Of a DNA stretch of 9,924 bases, positions 6,717 to 9,924 are shown piece after piece; positions within the stretch are counted from its first letter, which is position 1; every line of letters begins with the position of its first letter. A program made the translations under genes and the position numbers. The notes under the pieces were generated by a model. It saw only the letters and a program-made list of their open reading frames with translations, was not told the origin of the DNA and ran no database searches. Source of the stretch: QHWK01 sp035315685 (GTDB lineage: Bacteria > Acidobacteriota > Vicinamibacteria > Vicinamibacterales > CAVVIG01); the NCBI GenBank assembly GCA_035315685.1, contig DATFXR010000257.1:1-9924 (forward strand), written 5' to 3'.

Positions 6717-7931
6717 ATGAAGGTCCTCATCGCCGACAAGTTCGAGACGAGTGGCATCGATGGCCTGAAGGCGGCCGGGTGCGACGTCGTCTACCAGCCC
6801 GATCTGAAAGACGACACGCTGACGGCGGCGATTCGCGACAGCGCCGCGGACGTCCTGGTCGTGCGCAGCACCACGGTCACGGCGCCGATGCTCGAGTCGG
6901 GCGCGTTGTCCCTCGTCGTGCGCGCCGGCGCCGGCTACAACACCATCGACGTCGCGACCGCGTCGAAGCGCGGCATCTACGTCTCGAATTGTCCCGGCAA
7001 GAACGCGATTGCCGTGGCGGAACTCGCGTTCGCGCTGATCCTCGCGCTCGATCGCCGCATCCCCGACAACGTCGCCGAACTGCGCGCCGGCACCTGGAAC
7101 AAGAAGGAGTACTCGAAGGCGCGGGGTTTGTACGGCCGGACGCTCGGCCTGCTCGGCTACGGCAACATCGGCCAGGAGGTGGCGAGGCGCGCCCACGCGT
7201 TCGGCATGCCGATCGTCGTCTGGAGCCGGAGGTTCGCGACGGGTACGGACAGCGTCGTCGACGAGCCGATCCCGATGACGCTCGCGATGTCGCCGGAGGA
7301 GGTCGCGGAGAAATGCGACGTGCTCAGCGTCCATCTCGCGCTCACCGCCGACACCAAAGGGATCGTCAACGCCGCCGTGCTCGGAAAGCTGAGGCCGGGA
7401 TCGTATTTCGTCAACACGGCGCGCGCCGAGGTGATCGATCAGGGAGCGCTCGAGCGGGCGATCCGCGAACGCGGCGTCCGCGTCGGCCTCGACGTGTTCG
7501 CGAACGAGCCGAAGGATGCGACCGGCGCCTTCGCCGATGCGATGGCGTCGCTCCCGAACGTCTACGGCACGCACCATATCGGCGCCTCGACCGATCAGGC
7601 GCAGGACGCGATCGCCGCCGAAACCGTGCGCATCATCGCCAGCTACAAGGACACCGGGAAGGTGCCGAACGTCGTGAACCTCGCGAAGAAAACCCCGGCG
7701 ACGCACATGCTGGTCGTCCGGCACCGCGACCGGCCCGGCGTGCTGGCGCACGTCTTCGATTGCCTGCGGAGCGGGGCGATCAACGTGCAGGAGACCGAGA
7801 ACGTGATCTTCGAGGGCGCGCACGCCGCGGTCGCGCGCATCAACCTCGACGGCAAGCCGCCCGACGGATTGCTGCGCGAAATCTACTCGGGCAACAGCGA
7901 TATTCTCGACATGCAAGTGGTCACAATCTGA
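6717..7931 (+). CDS. serA: D-3-phosphoglycerate dehydrogenase with ACT domain
   Basis: The product oxidises 3-phosphoglycerate to 3-phosphohydroxypyruvate with NAD+, the first step of phosphorylated serine synthesis. The 404-residue length matches the shorter SerA type. It has an N-terminal substrate domain (STTVTAPML, AGAGYNTIDV), a Rossmann NAD site GYGNIG at 147-152, catalytic Arg236 (NTARAEVID), Glu264 (NEP) and His287 (THHIGAS), and a C-terminal ACT domain from about residue 330 (HMLVVRHRDRPGVLAHVF). ACT domains in this family commonly bind serine for feedback inhibition, so allosteric control is likely. The ATG at 6717 starts MKVLIADKF as in homologues; an in-frame TTG at 6696 lies in the repeat and is rejected. 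A related dehydrogenase (glyoxylate or hydroxypyruvate reductase) is possible by fold, but the serC neighbour supports SerA. Confidence 0.95.
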   Translation: MKVLIADKFETSGIDGLKAAGCDVVYQPDLKDDTLTAAIRDSAADVLVVRSTTVTAPMLESGALSLVVRAGAGYNTIDVATASKRGIYVSNCPGKNAIAVAELAFALILALDRRIPDNVAELRAGTWNKKEYSKARGLYGRTLGLLGYGNIGQEVARRAHAFGMPIVVWSRRFATGTDSVVDEPIPMTLAMSPEEVAEKCDVLSVHLALTADTKGIVNAAVLGKLRPGSYFVNTARAEVIDQGALERAIRERGVRVGLDVFANEPKDATGAFADAMASLPNVYGTHHIGASTDQAQDAIAAETVRIIASYKDTGKVPNVVNLAKKTPATHMLVVRHRDRPGVLAHVFDCLRSGAINVQETENVIFEGAHAAVARINLDGKPPDGLLREIYSGNSDILDMQVVTI

Positions 7932-7948
7932 TCGCTGCAGATGGAACC

Positions 7949-8012
7949 GCCACGAAGACACGACGGCACGAAGCTCTCCTGAAAACACCTGGTGTCTTCG
8001 TGCCTTCGTGGC
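7949..8012. repeat. CACGAAG-type palindromic element between serA and serC
   Basis: GCCACGAAGACACG at 7949-7962 pairs with CGTGCCTTCGTGGC at 7999-8012 with one mismatch. The interior holds more CACGA and TTCGTG units in opposite orientation. It is a different family from the CGCAGAG elements, though built the same way from short repeated units in inverted arms. It lies 17 bases after the serA stop and 40 bases before serC. It may form a hairpin in a serA-serC transcript. No T tract follows. Confidence 0.75.
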
Positions 8013-8042
8013 ATCCGGGAATTTGTCGAGGCCGTTACGCGT

Positions 8043-8046
8043 GGAG
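8043..8046 (+). promoter_or_regulatory. Ribosome binding site deciding the serC start
   Basis: GGAG lies six bases before the ATG at 8053. This favours 8053 over the in-frame GTG at 8008, which would add 15 residues encoded by the palindrome and has no such site. Confidence 0.65.
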
Positions 8047-8052
8047 AACTTG

Positions 8053-9144
8053 ATGGCTACCGTTCATCGCATCTTCAACTTTTCCGCTGGTCCGGCCGTG
8101 CTGCCGCTGCCGGTGCTCGAGGAAATCCAGCGCGACCTCGTGGCGCTGCCCGGCGTCGGCATGTCGATCCTGGAGATCAGCCACCGGTCGGCGGCGTTCG
8201 AAGCGATCCTCGCCGACGCCGAGCAGCGCATCCGCAGTCTGGCGAACATCTCGTCCGACTACAAGGTGCTCTTCCTCCAGGGCGGCGCCAGCCTGCAATT
8301 CCTGATGGTGCCGCTGAACCTGCTCACACCCGGCTCGATCGCTGACTACATCGACTGCGGATCGTGGGCGGACAAGGCGATCAAGGAAGCGAAGAAAGTC
8401 GGCGCAGTCAACGTCGCGGCGTCGACGAAAGGCGAGAACTACGCACGTCTGCCGCGGCAGGAGGAGCTGAAGCTCACCCCTGACGCCGCATACGTCCATA
8501 TGACGTCGAACAACACGATCGAAGGCACCGAATACAAAACGCTGCCGTCGGTCGGCGATGTCCCTCTCGTCAGCGACACGTCGTCGAACATGTTCAGCGG
8601 CCCGATCGATGTCTCGAAGCACGCGCTGATCTACTCCGGCGCGCAGAAGAACATGGGGCCCGCCGGCGTCACGGTCGTGATCGTCCGCCAGGACATGCTG
8701 CAGCGCTCGCCGAAGTCGCTGGGCACCATGCTCAACTACGCGGTCCACGCCGAGAACGGATCCCTGTACAACACGCCGCCGGCGTTTGCCGTCTACGCGC
8801 TCGGGCTCGTCATGAAATGGTTGATCGAGCAGGGCGGTCTGACGGCGATCGCGGCCGCCAACGAGCGCAAGGCCGGCAAACTCTACACGGAGATCGATCG
8901 CACCGGCTTCTACCGCGGCACCGCGAACACGGCCGATCGATCACGGATGAACGTCACGTTCCGCCTCGCGACCGAAGAACTCGAGAAACAGTTCGTCAAG
9001 GAATCGACCGCGGCCGGACTCGACGGGCTGAAGGGGCACCGGTTGGTCGGCGGGATGCGCGCCTCGATCTACAACGCCTTCCCGGAAGAGGGCATCGACG
9101 CGCTCGTCGGCTTCATGAAGGAATTCGAGCGGATGCACGGCTGA
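8053..9144 (+). CDS. serC: Phosphoserine aminotransferase
   Basis: This 363-residue class V PLP enzyme converts 3-phosphohydroxypyruvate plus glutamate to O-phosphoserine and 2-oxoglutarate, directly after SerA; family members can also act in pyridoxal phosphate synthesis. Key features are IFNFSAGPAVLP at the N-terminus, ILEISHRS, QGGAS at 76-80 for the cofactor phosphate, Asp175 in SDTSSN for the pyridine nitrogen, the Schiff-base Lys199 in YSGAQKNMGPAG, and GGMRAS with Arg336 for substrate binding. Length and all active-site positions match the E. coli type. It follows serA by 121 bases that contain a palindrome, so it may share the serA transcript or have its own promoter. No signal for export is seen. 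Confidence 0.96.
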   Translation: MATVHRIFNFSAGPAVLPLPVLEEIQRDLVALPGVGMSILEISHRSAAFEAILADAEQRIRSLANISSDYKVLFLQGGASLQFLMVPLNLLTPGSIADYIDCGSWADKAIKEAKKVGAVNVAASTKGENYARLPRQEELKLTPDAAYVHMTSNNTIEGTEYKTLPSVGDVPLVSDTSSNMFSGPIDVSKHALIYSGAQKNMGPAGVTVVIVRQDMLQRSPKSLGTMLNYAVHAENGSLYNTPPAFAVYALGLVMKWLIEQGGLTAIAAANERKAGKLYTEIDRTGFYRGTANTADRSRMNVTFRLATEELEKQFVKESTAAGLDGLKGHRLVGGMRASIYNAFPEEGIDALVGFMKEFERMHG

Positions 9145-9199
9145 ACCGTGCTATCATCCTCTGTTTCCGCAGGTTAGCGCAGACTCGACAGATTACGTC

Positions 9200-9206
9200 G
9201 GAGGGA
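9200..9206 (+). promoter_or_regulatory. Ribosome binding site for the desaturase GTG start
   Basis: GGAGGGA ends seven bases before the GTG at 9214. It is the strongest Shine-Dalgarno sequence on the + strand of this window and is the main reason for choosing a GTG start here; no ATG in this frame precedes the first histidine box. Confidence 0.7.
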
Positions 9207-9213
9207 TAGTGTA

Positions 9214-9924
9214 GTGCTGCCGTCGCTTCTTCTCACGCTCCTCGTCGCCGCCCTCCTCATCCAGGTGGCGGTTTTCAGCACAACGATTTTTTTACACCGG
9301 ACGGCGACGCACAAGGCGCTGCGTCTCCACCCGGCTGTGGAGTGGTCGTTCAAATTTGCGTTGTGGTTGACGACGGGGATTCTGACGAAGGAGTGGGTGG
9401 CGGTGCACCGCAAGCATCACGCATTCACCGACGAAGAAGGCGACCCGCACAGTCCGGCGCTGCTCGGCTTCTGGAAGGTGCAGCTCGGCAACGTCTACTA
9501 CTACATGCGCGAGGTCAGGACCACCGACGTCGTGGCGCGCTACTCGCGCGACATCAAGGAAGGCTGGTGGGATCGCCATGTCTTCAAGTTCGGCCTGCTC
9601 GGTCTCGGCGCCGGCACGACGGCGCTGTGCATCGTGATGGGCCTGGCGCTGGGCACGACTGGTGTCTACATCGCGCTCGCCGCGGCGGCGATCCACGCGG
9701 TCATGTACGTGTTCGTGCTGTCATCGTCGATCAACGGTCTGTGCCATCACGTCGGCTACAAGAACTTCGACAACACCGCGACCAACATCCGTCTCCTGGC
9801 GCTCCTCACCGGCGGCGAAGGGCTCCACAACAATCACCACGGCTATCCGCGCAGTCCGAAATTCAGCTGGCGCGCCAGCGAGTTCGATCCGGCGTGGCCG
9901 GTGATCAAGCTGCTCGTCGCCCTC
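9214..9924 (+). CDS. Membrane fatty-acid (acyl-CoA type) desaturase, 3' end missing
   Basis: From the GTG at 9214 the frame is open to the last base, giving 237 residues with no stop. It matches the membrane di-iron desaturase family, which introduces a cis double bond into acyl chains and adjusts membrane fluidity. The first hydrophobic segment (LPSLLLTLLVAALLIQVAVF) leads into histidine box 1, H28-RTAT-H33. Box 2 is H65-RK-H68-H69, followed by the usual AFTDEEGDPHSP. A further pair, CHHVGY (H178-H179), precedes box 3, H205-NN-H208-H209 in EGLHNNHHGYP. All expected iron ligands within the window are present. More hydrophobic segments lie around residues 130-165. Little of the protein should be missing after box 3. 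The donor (acyl-CoA or acyl-lipid) and the double-bond position cannot be told. It lies 69 bases after serC, with no evident link to serine metabolism. Confidence 0.9.
   Translation, partial: MLPSLLLTLLVAALLIQVAVFSTTIFLHRTATHKALRLHPAVEWSFKFALWLTTGILTKEWVAVHRKHHAFTDEEGDPHSPALLGFWKVQLGNVYYYMREVRTTDVVARYSRDIKEGWWDRHVFKFGLLGLGAGTTALCIVMGLALGTTGVYIALAAAAIHAVMYVFVLSSSINGLCHHVGYKNFDNTATNIRLLALLTGGEGLHNNHHGYPRSPKFSWRASEFDPAWPVIKLLVAL

Noticed and set aside
5268..7988. Very long open frame (906 codons) on the minus strand across the DUF1015 gene, the repeats and serA
   Set aside because: It is antisense to two certain genes, reads through the palindromes, and has the Arg/Asp/His/Val-rich composition typical of shadow frames in GC-rich DNA. 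No domain is recognisable.
8008..8052. Longer serC starting at the GTG at 8008
   Set aside because: The added residues come from the CACGAAG palindrome and its flank, and the ATG at 8053 has a proper ribosome binding site and the family-typical start.
9152..9157. TATCAT as a -10 element for the desaturase gene
   Set aside because: It lies just after the serC stop, but no acceptable -35 sequence is found at the right distance, so a promoter cannot be supported.

Overview
The window is GC-rich bacterial chromosomal DNA with strong third-position G/C preference. All intact genes read on the + strand. The likely source is an uncultured or soil-type member of Acidobacteriota, perhaps the Vicinamibacteria. 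This is inferred from three things: the intergenic palindromes built on CGCAGAG and CACGAAG units, a hypothetical protein whose N-terminal domain resembles one I recall as paralogous in that group, and the remnant of an M28-type peptidase gene typical of it. No rRNA, tRNA, CRISPR array, phage or insertion-sequence gene is visible.

Layout. (1) Positions 1-3622 hold a tight three-gene run: the C-terminal part of a HEAT-repeat/cyclophilin protein, a PLP-dependent aminotransferase 2 nt downstream, and a GH77 4-alpha-glucanotransferase (malQ) whose ATG overlaps the aminotransferase TGA. (2) Positions 3623-4083 hold no intact gene. They contain a short direct repeat, a decayed minus-strand fragment of an M28-type peptidase gene and a spaced palindrome. 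(3) Positions 4084-5124 encode a single-pass membrane protein of unknown function. (4) Positions 5125-9144 hold a serine-biosynthesis cluster: a DUF1015 protein, serA (phosphoglycerate dehydrogenase with ACT domain) and serC (phosphoserine aminotransferase). The genes are separated by palindromic repeat elements rather than tightly packed. (5) Positions 9214-9924 hold the 5' part of a fatty-acid desaturase gene that runs off the window.

How the genes work together. SerA oxidises 3-phosphoglycerate to 3-phosphohydroxypyruvate and SerC transaminates it to O-phosphoserine. The phosphatase that would finish the pathway (SerB) is not here. The DUF1015 protein, with an ADGHHR motif resembling the ParB/SerK-type fold signature, sits in its place and is the best candidate for a poorly described activity linked to phosphoserine or serine. 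MalQ acts in maltodextrin/glycogen metabolism. Its coupled aminotransferase has no obvious metabolic link to it.

The most notable non-coding features are three CGCAGAG-type palindromes. The last two look like a tandem duplication of about 117 bp that also copied the start-codon region of serA. The first folds on paper into a 15-bp outer stem enclosing two smaller hairpins, followed by a T run. The peptidase remnant shows two separate frame-breaking lesions.
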